DNA of 64,000 nt from Pollutimonas sp. M17 (GCF_025836975.1 NZ_CP107548.1:3286001-3350000); one strand, 5' to 3'. Counted from the stretch's first letter, positions 38,083 through 47,641 are shown. Translations and numbers: made by a program. Notes: a model not told the origin generated them from the letters alone.

Positions 38083-39066
38083 ATGTTCAAACGCAAATTC
38101 CTGCGATGTACGGGCGCGGTCGCGGCTGCGACTCTTTGCGCCCTGGCCGCTGCACCCGCCGCCGCGCAGGATTATCCCTCCAAACCCATCCGCATTCTGG
38201 TCAGTTTCGCTCCGGGCGGGCTGACGGACCTGATCGCACGCGCTCTGCAACCGGAATTGCAGAAAGGGTTCGGACAGCCGGTGGTGGTGGAAAACCGTCC
38301 CGGCGCAGGCGGCACGGTCGCCGAGGGCGTGCTCGCGAAATCGCCCGCCGACGGCTATACGATCCTCGTCAGCGCCGACAGCGTACCCGCCAATCCGCAC
38401 TTGATGCCCAACCTGCCGTACGACACCTTCAAGGATCTGGCGCCGGTAAGCATGCTTGCGCGCATTCCGCTGGTCATGCTGGTGAACAATAAGGTGCCGG
38501 CAAAGACGGTAAAGGAATTCGTCGCCTATGCCAAAACGCCGGGAGAGAACGTAAGCTACGGCAGCCCCGGCGTGGGCACCAGCAACCATTTGTCCTTCGA
38601 GGTCCTGAAGGAAATCGTGGGCATGGATGTGCCGCACGTGCCATACAAGGGAGGCGGTCCCGCGATAACGGACCTTCTGGGAGGCCATATCCAGGCCCTG
38701 CTTATTTCCAGCACGCTTGCCGCGCCCCAGGCGGCATCCGGAAAATTGCGCGCGCTGGCGGTAACCAGCGAAAAGCGGTTGACGCAACTGCCCGATGTGC
38801 CGACCTTCGCCGAGGCGGGGGTTCCCGATTTCAAACCCCAGCAATGGACGGGCCTGTTCGTGCCCAGCGGCACTCCACCGGACATCGTTGCACGCATTCA
38901 CAGCGAGTTTGCCCAAGCCCTCAAGGCTCCGGATGTGCTTGCCCGGCTTGAGCAGCTGAACGCTGAACCGGTAATGAGCACTCAGGAAGATTTCACCGCC
39001 TACCTGAACAAAGAACACCAGGCGCTCGGCCGCCTCATCAAAGCGCGCGGGATCAGCGCTCAATAA
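38083..39066 (+). CDS. Orphan Bug-family periplasmic receptor
   Basis: 327 residues with a signal peptide ending in A-P-A-A-A-Q-D near residue 28. The Bug core is Y-P-S-K-P-I-R-I-L-V-S-F-A-P-G-G-L-T-D near 30-48, with N-R-P-G-A-G-G-T-V near 74. There is no tctA/tctB beside it, so it must share membrane subunits encoded elsewhere (such as 11568-13565) or act as a sensor. ATG 38083 is preceded by ACAGGAGACATC; the open frame runs further upstream without support. It is divergent to the IclR gene of the aromatic operon and probably binds the aromatic acid or a relative. Confidence 0.92.
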   Translation: MFKRKFLRCTGAVAAATLCALAAAPAAAQDYPSKPIRILVSFAPGGLTDLIARALQPELQKGFGQPVVVENRPGAGGTVAEGVLAKSPADGYTILVSADSVPANPHLMPNLPYDTFKDLAPVSMLARIPLVMLVNNKVPAKTVKEFVAYAKTPGENVSYGSPGVGTSNHLSFEVLKEIVGMDVPHVPYKGGGPAITDLLGGHIQALLISSTLAAPQAASGKLRALAVTSEKRLTQLPDVPTFAEAGVPDFKPQQWTGLFVPSGTPPDIVARIHSEFAQALKAPDVLARLEQLNAEPVMSTQEDFTAYLNKEHQALGRLIKARGISAQ

Positions 39067-39072
39067 GCATGG

Positions 39073-39103
39073 GGCTGGGGCGTGCCTCGCACATGCCCCA
39101 GCC
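39073..39103 (+). terminator. Hairpin after Bug gene, possible terminator
   Basis: GGCTGGGGCGTG (39073-39084) pairs with CATGCCCCAGCC (39092-39103) over 12 bp, including one G-U pair, with a 7-base loop. It starts 6 bases after the Bug stop. No T-run follows, so efficiency is uncertain. Confidence 0.5.
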
Positions 39104-39295
39104 AGCCGGACAGCGGCTCCGTCAAGGTACGGCCAACACTCTTCCCTCCTTCTCGAACAGATCCCCCGTATTTCCCCTTCGAATTAGCTAGTCCGCCATC
39201 GGGAGCCCGAACAGCCTCGCGCATGCTTCGCAGTGGTCGCGCACGCGCTCGCCCTGGAACGAGCATCACCCTGTTCTCCTGCCTGTTCAACCACC

Positions 39296-39334
39296 ATACT
39301 ATCGATTATCGATAGTATTGACCCGATAATCGAT
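39296..39334 (+). promoter_or_regulatory. Triple ATCGAT operator before dctP (site A)
   Basis: A perfect 23-bp palindrome (39296-39318; arms ATACTATCGAT and ATCGATAGTAT around one T) holds two ATCGAT boxes at 39301 and 39308. A third ATCGAT is at 39329. The same three boxes with the same spacing occur at 48237-48270. The site overlaps the -35 of the promoter below, so binding could repress or position RNA polymerase. The remaining part of the 345-base gap (39104-39295) shows no gene. Confidence 0.75.
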
Positions 39335-39346
39335 ATACCCTACCAT
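39318..39346 (+). promoter_or_regulatory. Promoter of dctP operon
   Basis: TTGACC (39318-39323) and TACCAT (39341-39346) are separated by 17 bases. The -35 abuts the 23-bp palindrome and the spacer contains the third ATCGAT box, so this promoter is placed to be under operator control. The transcript would start about 58 bases before the dctP ATG. Confidence 0.6.
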
Positions 39347-39411
39347 TCTACTTACACGTCTTCCATCAGGCGGAAAAAGTCGGACACACCGATAAATACA
39401 AGGAGCAGACA

Positions 39412-40455
39412 ATGAAACGCTTTATGAAGCAAAACCTTATGCCAGGCCTATTGCTTGCGGTGGCCGCAATCGGCGCAAGCAGCGCCGCATTTGCGCAAGA
39501 AAAGCCCATTGAGTGGCGCTACTACACGGCGCATACCGCCGATCGCGATGTCTTCAAGCTTGAAACGGATTGGGCCAACATGATCAACGAAGCCGCCAAG
39601 GGAAGGCTCCAGGTCAAGGTCTATCCCGGCGGTTCGCTTGGTTTCAAAGAGAGCGATATGCTTGGCGCCTTGAAGAATGGTCTGGTCGAAAGCAGCTATA
39701 TCTATGCGGGCTACTATGGCCGCACCCAACCGGCGCTGCCGCTGGTTCTGCCTCAGATGGTTTTCAACACGCGCGCAGAGTTCCTTGACATCCTTCCTGC
39801 CGCCTATGCGGCCTATGCCGATCTCTATTCGGAGTGGAACATCAATATTGCCAGCATGTGGCCGACGTCCACCTGCCATATCGCAATCATTGGGAAGGAA
39901 AAGTTCAATACCATGGATTCCCTGAAGGGGAAGCGCGTGCGCGTTTGGGAGGCTCAACAGGTCAACTCCCTGCGTGCGCTCGATGTGGTCGGCACGGTAG
40001 TCCCGCAGAACGACATATACCTGGCTTTCAAGACCGGCATGATCGATGCCATCGTGCACTATCCCGAAGCCCTTCGCACCCTGTCCCTCGCGGAAGATGC
40101 CAAATACTTCTCCTTGCTGCAACCCGTGCCAGTGGTGCAAGGCATCGGCATCAGCGAGCGCGCATTCAAAGCCCTGCCCGCCGACTTGCAGGAAATCGTG
40201 CGTAAAACGTCGGACGAGCACAGGAAAAAATGGGCCGCCGACGCGAGCACTGACTGCCAGCAAGAGCAACGCCACCTGGATTGGGCCAAGGAGCATAAAG
40301 TGGAACGCCTGCCTGATTTCTCCGCCGAGGACCGCGAAAAACTCAGTCGGGCAGCCATCGAAGCGTGGCGAGCACGCGCCGTCCAGGTCGGCGGAGACGC
40401 GGAAAAAGTGCAAAAACGCATGGAAGATGCACTGATGAAGCTTCGAAACGGCTAA
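39412..40455 (+). CDS. dctP: TRAP transporter periplasmic receptor (DctP family)
   Basis: 347 residues with a signal peptide ending in A-A-F-A-Q-E near residue 29. The mature protein has the TRAP receptor pattern: V-Y-P-G-G-S-L-G near 71, the solute-contacting K-G-K-R-V-R-V-W near 173 and D-A-I-V-H near 217. It would hand a carboxylate-type substrate to DctQM. Those genes lie 5.9 kb downstream on the opposite strand. AAGGAGC is 7 bases before the ATG. The amidase gene follows in 16 bases. Confidence 0.92.
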   Translation: MKRFMKQNLMPGLLLAVAAIGASSAAFAQEKPIEWRYYTAHTADRDVFKLETDWANMINEAAKGRLQVKVYPGGSLGFKESDMLGALKNGLVESSYIYAGYYGRTQPALPLVLPQMVFNTRAEFLDILPAAYAAYADLYSEWNINIASMWPTSTCHIAIIGKEKFNTMDSLKGKRVRVWEAQQVNSLRALDVVGTVVPQNDIYLAFKTGMIDAIVHYPEALRTLSLAEDAKYFSLLQPVPVVQGIGISERAFKALPADLQEIVRKTSDEHRKKWAADASTDCQQEQRHLDWAKEHKVERLPDFSAEDREKLSRAAIEAWRARAVQVGGDAEKVQKRMEDALMKLRNG

Positions 40456-40471
40456 GCAAGGACGCCGCGCC

Positions 40472-41716
40472 GTGCCAGCCAGCCCCAACACGCAAGGCAA
40501 GCTTCTCTCCGGCCTTGCCTTCGCAGTGAAGGACAACATCGATGTCAAGGGCTGGACTACCGGTTGCGGCAATCCCGAGTGGGCCCGTCGCCAGAAAGTG
40601 AGCGATAGAAACGCAGTGGCGGTCACTCGCCTGTTGGAAGAAGAGGCCGTTTTTCGCGGCAAAACAATTACCGATGAGTTCGCCTGGAGCGCTGCGGGAG
40701 ACAATCCCCACTACGGAGCGCCAATCAATCCCGCCGCCCCCCAGCGCCTGGTCGGTGGCTCATCCTGCGGCTCCGCCTCGGTGGTGGCACAAGGATTCGC
40801 CGACTTCGCACTGGGCACGGACACAGGGGGCTCGGTTCGCATTCCAGCCGCCTTTACCGGGCTATTTGGAATGCGGCCCACGCACGGCGCCATACCGATG
40901 GAAGGCGTCATGCCTCTGGCTCCAAGCATGGACACGGTGGGCTTCATGGCCCGCGATGCGCGCCTGCTTCGGGCAATCGGCCGCACACTATTGCCAGTCC
41001 GGCCTGCATGGGCCTACTCGCGGCTGCTCATCGCCGAGGATGCCTTTGGCAAGATATCGGTCCGGCACAGGGAAGCGCTGGAACCGCAGGTGGCATTTCT
41101 AGCCAGGAACGCTGCCAGAACGGAACAGCTACCACTGTTCCCGGGCGCTCAAGGCATGCGGGATGCCGCAGCGGTGTTTCGCGTCTACCAAGCGGCGGAA
41201 ATCAGGGACTGTTTGGTACCAATGCTGCGCGGGATGGATCCCTTTCTGGGTGCAAGCCTTGGTAAGCGCATTGCGTATGCCCGCTCCATCACCAAGGGCG
41301 AGGCACAAGCGGCACGCAAGCATATTGAAGCGTTGGCGATCCGGCTGCTGCACCATGTCGGGCCAGACACGGTGGTTGTGTTGCCTACGACACATGATGT
41401 AGCCCCTTTGAGAACGTCCGCCGAGGCGAGCTTGATCGAGCACCGCCAGAGCCTGATCGAATTGAACTGCGCCGCCAGCATTGCGGGAATGCCGCAAATC
41501 ACCCTTCCAGCGGCCAGGCTCGACCATGCCCCATTCGGGCTTTCTATCATGGGGCCGCCCGGATCCGACCTTACATTACTGAACCTGGCATGTAGCTTGC
41601 AGGAGGCGGATACCGAACGGTTGTTTGCTAAAATGGAAGGGTATGTGACCAGCGATCCTGAACATACACCCGGGCATGCCGGAACGCATGCCGGTTTTCC
41701 CTACGGATGGATATAA
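40472..41716 (+). CDS. Amidase (amidase-signature family)
   Basis: 414 residues. The Ser-cisSer-Lys triad is visible: Lys in F-A-V-K-D-N near residue 20, cis-Ser in G-G-S-S-C-G-S-A near 99 and nucleophile Ser in T-D-T-G-G-S-V-R-I-P near 121. The length is at the short end; the N-terminal helical segment usual before the catalytic Lys is missing. It starts with GTG, with AAGGAC upstream. It hydrolyses an amide or carbamoyl bond; beside hydantoinase genes an N-carbamoyl or amide intermediate is likely. The IclR gene begins at the very next base after its stop. Confidence 0.9.
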   Translation: MPASPNTQGKLLSGLAFAVKDNIDVKGWTTGCGNPEWARRQKVSDRNAVAVTRLLEEEAVFRGKTITDEFAWSAAGDNPHYGAPINPAAPQRLVGGSSCGSASVVAQGFADFALGTDTGGSVRIPAAFTGLFGMRPTHGAIPMEGVMPLAPSMDTVGFMARDARLLRAIGRTLLPVRPAWAYSRLLIAEDAFGKISVRHREALEPQVAFLARNAARTEQLPLFPGAQGMRDAAAVFRVYQAAEIRDCLVPMLRGMDPFLGASLGKRIAYARSITKGEAQAARKHIEALAIRLLHHVGPDTVVVLPTTHDVAPLRTSAEASLIEHRQSLIELNCAASIAGMPQITLPAARLDHAPFGLSIMGPPGSDLTLLNLACSLQEADTERLFAKMEGYVTSDPEHTPGHAGTHAGFPYGWI

Positions 41717-42565
41717 GTGTCTGCAAAAAAAAATAACGATCACAGCGGGAATGGCTTATTCAACCAATCGCTTGAAAAGGGCCTGGCCATTCTCTTGGCA
41801 TTCAGTCCCGACATGCGCACCATGAATCTGTCGGACATAGCCAAGGCAACAGGCATTAGCCGCAGCGCCGCACAACGTTTCACTTACACCCTCGAGGCAT
41901 TGGGCTACCTGCAGAAGCACCCGGTCAACAAGCGGTATTCCTTGCGCGTCTCAACGCTGGCATTGGGGTATCGCTATCTGCTGGTCAACCAGAACGTAGA
42001 GCGCGCAAACCCTTTCCTGCTCGACCTGAACCTTACCTGTGGAGAGACCGTCAATTATTCAGAGCCCGACTGCAGCGATATGGTCTATGTCGGACGCTTT
42101 CCCACCAGTAGAAGGACCCCGGTCCACATGCCATTGGGCCGCCGGCTGCCCATGTATTGCACCTCCGCGGGCAGGGCTTACCTGTCCCGCCTGCCCGTTC
42201 AGCAACGCAAGGAAATACTGGAGGCGTCGGAACGGGTGCCCTATACCCACACGACCGTCACCGACATCGACCAGCTTCTCGAGTTGTGCAACGAAGCTGC
42301 CGAGTCGGGCTATGCATATGCCAATGGCGAATACTATGCCGGCGACATGAACGTCAGCGCGGCGGTGCTCGACACCAGCGGCGTACCGATAGGAGTGGTT
42401 TCGATATCGGCTCCCGAAACGCGCTGGAGCCTTTCCGATCTGCGGCGCCAGCTGGCTCCTCTGGTCATTGAAACGGCCCGGCTGATATCGGTCCGGGATC
42501 CCAGCCCGGCCGAGCTGGAACCCTTCGCCATCGGTGCGGGCAAAGCGCCGCCATCAGTAAGCTAG
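41717..42565 (+). CDS. IclR-family regulator, PcaR/PobR-like
   Basis: 282 residues, GTG start immediately after the amidase stop. The winged helix spans about 15-75 (L-E-K-G-L-A-I-L-L-A-F, M-N-L-S-D-I-A-K-A-T-G-I-S-R-S-A-A-Q-R). The effector domain carries G-R-R-L-P-M-Y-C-T-S-A-G-R-A-Y near 140, the signature of the PcaR/PobR branch. It is the only regulator gene in the TRAP/hydantoinase locus and the natural candidate for the ATCGAT triple-box sites. Its stop overlaps the stop of the convergent hyuB by 4 bases. Confidence 0.92.
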   Translation: MSAKKNNDHSGNGLFNQSLEKGLAILLAFSPDMRTMNLSDIAKATGISRSAAQRFTYTLEALGYLQKHPVNKRYSLRVSTLALGYRYLLVNQNVERANPFLLDLNLTCGETVNYSEPDCSDMVYVGRFPTSRRTPVHMPLGRRLPMYCTSAGRAYLSRLPVQQRKEILEASERVPYTHTTVTDIDQLLELCNEAAESGYAYANGEYYAGDMNVSAAVLDTSGVPIGVVSISAPETRWSLSDLRRQLAPLVIETARLISVRDPSPAELEPFAIGAGKAPPSVS

Positions 42566-44262
42566 TTGCCGCTGCCGCCTGCTGCGTTCGCTGAAAGATG
42601 CGAGGCGTACAGCGTAGCCGCAGCTTCCTTGCTGATTTTTCCGTTACGGACATCTGCCTCCAGCAACTCTTGCTGACGCAACCCCGGATCGCCATAGCCT
42701 CCGCCGCCCGCCGTCTTGATCAGTATGCGGTCGCCCTTGAACAAGGTAGTCACCAGCTTGGAGGGAACGATCTCTTTCGCTCCCGTCGCACGCGCAATGA
42801 TGGTTTCCGCCAACGCGCCCGACGAACCTCCGTTCGCCCCCGAGGCAGCGCAATAATGCCGCTCTCCCCGATGGGTAAAGCTGATCTCGCCTTCCAGTAT
42901 CTCGTATTCGCGCACGATGCCCAAACCGCCACGTTGCTGGCCCGCACCGCCCGAGTCGATCTGCAGCGCGGATTGATGCACGCGGATCGGAGCATCCGAC
43001 TCCAGCGCCTCGACCGGCAAATTCATGCAGTTCGTCGCGTCGGTTTCGATGACATCGACTCCATCGCCATCATGGCCCGCTCCACTACCGCCCGCGATCA
43101 GCTCTCCAACCACGAACGCCTTGCCGTCCGGTGTGTGCCCACCGAAGGAAAGCAGCAACATTTCTCCCGCCGCGTCGGCGCCAATGGCTTCAGGCACAAC
43201 TTGCCGAAGCGCCCCAAGGATGACTCCTGTTACACGTTTGATGGTAGCCGTCCTTGCATTTACCGGCGCCGGCTCCAATGGATTCACAATGCTGCCCGAA
43301 GGCAGGTGCAGGGAGACAGGCCTGAAGCAGCCGCCGTTGGTGGGGATGTCGGCGCCAGTTATGACCCGGCTTGCAAAGTAGGCCGCCGCCATGGACCCCG
43401 AAGGCACCACGTTGAACGGCCCGCGGACTTGTGGGCTGGATCCGGTGAAATCGCAATGGAACCGGCCGTCCTTGATGGTAACGGCCACCTCTATCCTGAT
43501 CCGCTTGTCGAGTTCTATGCCGTCATTATCATTATGATCGACGTAATGATAGGTTCCTTCCGGCATGGCCAGAAGCGCATCGCGCGTCATGCGCTCCGAC
43601 CGGTCCAGCAGGTCGCTGAATATCCTGCGGAGCAGGCCGGCACTGAACTTTTCCGACAAGTCCTTCAGGCGATTAAGACCGATGGTGCATGCTGATATCT
43701 GTGCATGGATGTCGCCGATGAACACATCCGGTATGCGGCTGTTCAAGCGCATGATCTTTACGATGCTCTCGTTCATTTCAGACCCGCTGCGCAACTTCAA
43801 CGGGGGAAGCCTCAACCCTTCCTGGAATACCTCGGTGGCATTGGTCGGCACCGATCCAGCGGTCATTCCGCCGATGTCCTGATGGTGTGTCATCGAGCCG
43901 CTGAAGGCAACAAGCTCGCCTTGGCAGAAGATCGGCATCACAATACCGATATCGGGCAGATGTGTTCCCCCAAGATAGGGGTCGTTCATCATGTAGACAT
44001 CGCCATCGCGCATGGTATCCAGGGGAAACTCCTGAATGATTCTTTTAACGACGGGTATCAGCGTGGCCAGGTGTATGGGAATCGCGACAGCCTGGGCAAG
44101 CGTTTCCCCATCGACGGTAAACAGGCTGGCCGACGCGTCCAGGCCTTCGCGCACGATAGGAGAGAAGGATGAATGGAACAAGGTCATCTGCATCTCATTG
44201 GCGATGCCCTCAAGCTTGTTGCGTACAACCTCTACAGTTATGGGATCCAGTTGCTGTGTCAT
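42562..44262 (-). CDS. hyuB: Hydantoinase B / oxoprolinase family subunit
   Basis: 566 residues. Family landmarks include N-D-P-Y-L-G-G-T-H-L-P-D near residue 92, G-S-M-T-H-H-Q-D-I-G-G near 122 and N-G-G-C-F-R near 312. HyuB works with HyuA in ATP-dependent opening of hydantoin-like, 5-oxoproline or related rings (some members are carboxylases). It follows hyuA by 12 bases at the end of the dctQ-dctM-hyuA-hyuB operon. Confidence 0.92.
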   Translation of the reverse strand: MTQQLDPITVEVVRNKLEGIANEMQMTLFHSSFSPIVREGLDASASLFTVDGETLAQAVAIPIHLATLIPVVKRIIQEFPLDTMRDGDVYMMNDPYLGGTHLPDIGIVMPIFCQGELVAFSGSMTHHQDIGGMTAGSVPTNATEVFQEGLRLPPLKLRSGSEMNESIVKIMRLNSRIPDVFIGDIHAQISACTIGLNRLKDLSEKFSAGLLRRIFSDLLDRSERMTRDALLAMPEGTYHYVDHNDNDGIELDKRIRIEVAVTIKDGRFHCDFTGSSPQVRGPFNVVPSGSMAAAYFASRVITGADIPTNGGCFRPVSLHLPSGSIVNPLEPAPVNARTATIKRVTGVILGALRQVVPEAIGADAAGEMLLLSFGGHTPDGKAFVVGELIAGGSGAGHDGDGVDVIETDATNCMNLPVEALESDAPIRVHQSALQIDSGGAGQQRGGLGIVREYEILEGEISFTHRGERHYCAASGANGGSSGALAETIIARATGAKEIVPSKLVTTLFKGDRILIKTAGGGGYGDPGLRQQELLEADVRNGKISKEAAATLYASHLSANAAGGSGN

Positions 44263-44274
44263 GAGACCGCCCTA

Positions 44275-46317
44275 TTACACTTCGGTTTTGGTAAGGATGA
44301 TGTTTCCGCTTTCCTGCACGTGCGCGCTCCAGCCCGGGTAGACTATCGTGGTTGAGTCGGGCTGCTCCAGGATGGCCGGCCCTTCGAACACCGCGCCTGC
44401 CGGAAGGTCATGCCGGGCGAAAACCTTGGCCGCCATGGGCTCTCCATGGCCTATGACCGAGATCTCGCGCACACCCTTCGCCGGATCAGGGCCGCCCTTC
44501 ATGGATGCGGGCCCCATATCGCCGGTCTCGGGCTCCAGTCTATGGATCGCACGCAGGTTCACGATTTTCTCCGCCGTTCCGGGGCTATGGCCGAAAACCC
44601 GTTTATAGGCTTGCGTGAAACCCTCGCGCAGCTGCAGCAGTGTGTCCACCCGAAGCTCGAATGGCACCTCTATGTGATGAGCCTGTCCTATATAGCAGAC
44701 GTCGGCAAAGTACTGGACCGTTACGCGGTCCACGTCCTTGGTTTCGCGCGACATCAAGGTCGAGCACTGGGCGTCCAGCTCGGCAATGGCTTTCTGGATA
44801 TCGGCAAGATTCGCGGAAGCCAATGGCGTGGGGAACGCCATTGATACCTCGTGCTCGACCGGCGCCATCAACATGCCCAATGCCGAAAGGACGCCGGGAT
44901 GCTGGGGCAGAAGTATCCGGGAGGTACCCAGCTCGGCCGCCAAGGCGCATATATGTATCCCACCGCTGCCGCCCAAGGGCATCAGGGTGAACTCGCGGGC
45001 ATCGAAGCCCTGCCTTATGGAGACCAGCCGGATCCCTTCCACCATCTGGGCGGCCACGACTCGGTGTATGCCCAGCGCCGCATCGCGGACGGAGATTCCC
45101 AATGGCTCGGCGACCTTCTCGGCAATAACCGAATGCGCCAGTTCGGGTTTCAGCTGGAACCGGCCGCCGGCAAAGTAGTTCGGATCGATATAGCCCAGGA
45201 CGATGGACGCATCAGCCACAGTGGGCTCGGTTCCTCCCTGGCCATAGCACGCCGGACCGGGCACGGAGCCTGCGGACCGTGGACCAACCCGCAACCCGCC
45301 TGCCCCGTCTATCCAGGCCATGCTTCCCCCGCCGGCGCCGATGGCGTTTACATCCACCATGGGAACCCGCACCTGGTATCCCGCAACCAATCCCTGGGAG
45401 CGGATCAAGGGCTCCCCCGCGCGGATCAACGCGATATCCGAGCTTGTGCCGCCTATATCGACGCTGATGATGCTGTCGATGTTTTCCATTGTCCCCATGC
45501 GCTGTGCGCCGATCACCCCCGCCGCCGGCCCCGAAAGGAACAGCCTGACCGGGCGCTGCCGTGCGATGCCAGCCAGCGAAATGCCGCCCCGCGACTGCAT
45601 GATCTGCAACTTGGCGGCAACGCCGCCCTGCGCCAATCCGGATTCCAGATCCGATAGATAGGTGTTCACCACAGGCTTGATGTAGGCGTCCAATGTCGTG
45701 ACGACAGTGCGCTCGTACTCGCGGAAGGTAGGATCCACTTCAGACGATATCGAGACGTCAAGACCCGGATAGGTTTCCCTGATCAGTTCTGCCGCCCTGC
45801 GCTCATGCACCGGATTAAGAAAAGAGAACAGGAAGCAAATGGCTATGCTTTCCACACCCTTGTCGACCAAAGATGCCACTGCCTCCGTCAGCGCGGCCTC
45901 ATCCAATTCAGTCACGACCTGGCCGCTTGCGGAGATGCGCTCGGGAACCTCGGCACGAAACTCGCCCGGCGCGAGGAAAGAAGGAACCTCCGGCTGGAGC
46001 CTGACAGAGTAGACGGAGGTTCTCATCTGGCGTCCCAGCTCCAGGATATCCTTGAATCCTTTGGTGGCGATCAGCCCGGTGCGCGGGCCGCGGCGCTCGA
46101 TAACCGCGTTGGTGGCAACGGTGGTCCCGTGAATGAAGCGCCGTATACCTTCAGGAGTCACCCCCCATTCCTGACATAGGGATCCGATCGCATTCAATAC
46201 CGCCTGGCTGGGATCGGGCCGCGATGTAGGAACCTTGGCCACATGTAGCGGCTTGCCGCCCTCCCTGCATACGATATCGGTAAACGTTCCGCCGATATCC
46301 ACTCCAATTTCTATCAT
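44275..46317 (-). CDS. hyuA: Hydantoinase A / oxoprolinase family subunit
   Basis: 680 residues. The N-terminal ATPase phosphate loop G-V-D-I-G-G-T-F-T-D-I-V is at residues 5-16 and the second phosphate motif V-D-I-G-G-T-S-S-D-I near 287, as in the acetate-kinase/HSP70-like fold. It pairs with HyuB. Length and motifs fit N-methylhydantoinase, 5-oxoprolinase and acetone/acetophenone carboxylase beta subunits; there is no third small subunit gene as found in acetone carboxylase, which favours ring hydrolysis. AGAGGA precedes the ATG. Confidence 0.92.
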   Translation of the reverse strand: MIEIGVDIGGTFTDIVCREGGKPLHVAKVPTSRPDPSQAVLNAIGSLCQEWGVTPEGIRRFIHGTTVATNAVIERRGPRTGLIATKGFKDILELGRQMRTSVYSVRLQPEVPSFLAPGEFRAEVPERISASGQVVTELDEAALTEAVASLVDKGVESIAICFLFSFLNPVHERRAAELIRETYPGLDVSISSEVDPTFREYERTVVTTLDAYIKPVVNTYLSDLESGLAQGGVAAKLQIMQSRGGISLAGIARQRPVRLFLSGPAAGVIGAQRMGTMENIDSIISVDIGGTSSDIALIRAGEPLIRSQGLVAGYQVRVPMVDVNAIGAGGGSMAWIDGAGGLRVGPRSAGSVPGPACYGQGGTEPTVADASIVLGYIDPNYFAGGRFQLKPELAHSVIAEKVAEPLGISVRDAALGIHRVVAAQMVEGIRLVSIRQGFDAREFTLMPLGGSGGIHICALAAELGTSRILLPQHPGVLSALGMLMAPVEHEVSMAFPTPLASANLADIQKAIAELDAQCSTLMSRETKDVDRVTVQYFADVCYIGQAHHIEVPFELRVDTLLQLREGFTQAYKRVFGHSPGTAEKIVNLRAIHRLEPETGDMGPASMKGGPDPAKGVREISVIGHGEPMAAKVFARHDLPAGAVFEGPAILEQPDSTTIVYPGWSAHVQESGNIILTKTEV

Positions 46318-46351
46318 TCTGATTTTCCTCTAAACAGACATATGATCTGGG

Positions 46352-47641
46352 TTACATGGCACTGGGCAAGTAGGTGGCAAGCTGCGGATAGACGGTGATC
46401 AAGGCCAGCACCGTCAACAGAAGAATGATGTAGGGTATGGAGCCACGTGCAAGCTCGCCCATCGTGGTGTCCTTGCCTGCTATTCCCTTCAATATGAACA
46501 GCACGAAGCCCGCGGGAGGGGTGATCTGACCGACTTCACACAGGATCACGATCACGACCGCAAACCACACTGGATCATGTCCCAACGCGAGTATCAAAGG
46601 GAAGGTGAACGGAAGTGTCGTGACCAGCATTTCCGTTGCGCCGATGAACATCCCGAAAATGAAGTAGAAGACATATATGGCAATCAAGAGCATCCAGGGC
46701 GACATCTGAAGATCCTGGACATATGCGACAATTTCACGGGGCAGTCCCACCACCGCGAGCGCCATTGAAAAAATCATCGCGCCCATCATGACGAAGCCAA
46801 TGGATGCACACGTGACGCTGGTCCCCAGCAAGGCCCGGCCGAGGCGCTTCAGCGTGCAGGCCTTGTACATCAATCCGATGATCACAGACGCCAGGACACC
46901 CAAGGCGGCGGACTCTGTTACCGTCGCCAGTCCAAAATAGATCGTTCCCATCACGCAGCCGATCAGCGCGATCACGGGCAGCAGATTGACCAGTGCCGGC
47001 AACGTCTCACGCAAGGGCAGTACTTCGCCGGCAGAGGGGGTGTATTCAGGCCGGAATTTGGCCTGGATCATGACATATGCCAGAAATAGCGAGACTGCAA
47101 TGACGGCTGGAATGACGGCTGCCACGAAGCTCGCTCCTACCGAGACGTTGGTAAGGGAGGCATAGATGATGATGGGAATGCTGGGCGGAATAAGGATGCC
47201 TAAAGTTCCCGATCCGGCCAGGCTGCCCAGCAAGGCGGTCCGGTTGTATCCTTTCGCCCGCAATTCCGGATAGGCGGCGGACCCCACCGTCGCTGCCGTG
47301 GCCATGCTCGAACCGCTGGTAGCGCCAAACAGAGAGCACAGCACGACATTCGACAGCAGCAGCTTTCCAGGTAGACGCTCGAACAAAGGAGTCAGTGCGC
47401 GATAGACGCGAATGCTCAGCTCGAACTGCACCAACAGTTCACCCAGCAAGATGAATAGCGGCAAGGCCACCAAAGGGAAGCTGTACAGCATGTTCCAGAT
47501 GGCGACGGTGGCGATCTGAAAGGAATTCGTTCCTCCACCAAAGAAATACAGAATGATAAGACCGGCAATCCCAAGACCGACTCCCATCCAGAGCCCGCCC
47601 GCCATGATGATCAACAGATAAGTAGTAGCTAGTGTCGACAT
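46352..47641 (-). CDS. dctM: TRAP transporter large membrane subunit (DctM)
   Basis: 429 residues with about 12 membrane helices. The DctM family region G-A-T-S-G-S-S-M-A-T-A-A-T-V-G is near residue 104 and G-T-L-G-I-L-I-P-P-S-I-P near 145. The frame is open 28 codons further upstream, but the start at 47641 follows dctQ by 13 bases and gives the standard length. It forms the sodium-driven channel. Confidence 0.93.
   Translation of the reverse strand: MSTLATTYLLIIMAGGLWMGVGLGIAGLIILYFFGGGTNSFQIATVAIWNMLYSFPLVALPLFILLGELLVQFELSIRVYRALTPLFERLPGKLLLSNVVLCSLFGATSGSSMATAATVGSAAYPELRAKGYNRTALLGSLAGSGTLGILIPPSIPIIIYASLTNVSVGASFVAAVIPAVIAVSLFLAYVMIQAKFRPEYTPSAGEVLPLRETLPALVNLLPVIALIGCVMGTIYFGLATVTESAALGVLASVIIGLMYKACTLKRLGRALLGTSVTCASIGFVMMGAMIFSMALAVVGLPREIVAYVQDLQMSPWMLLIAIYVFYFIFGMFIGATEMLVTTLPFTFPLILALGHDPVWFAVVIVILCEVGQITPPAGFVLFILKGIAGKDTTMGELARGSIPYIILLLTVLALITVYPQLATYLPSAM

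Noticed and set aside
39082-39315. A 77-codon frame between the Bug gene and dctP
   Set aside because: No ribosome site; it runs through the terminator-like hairpin and the operator palindrome.
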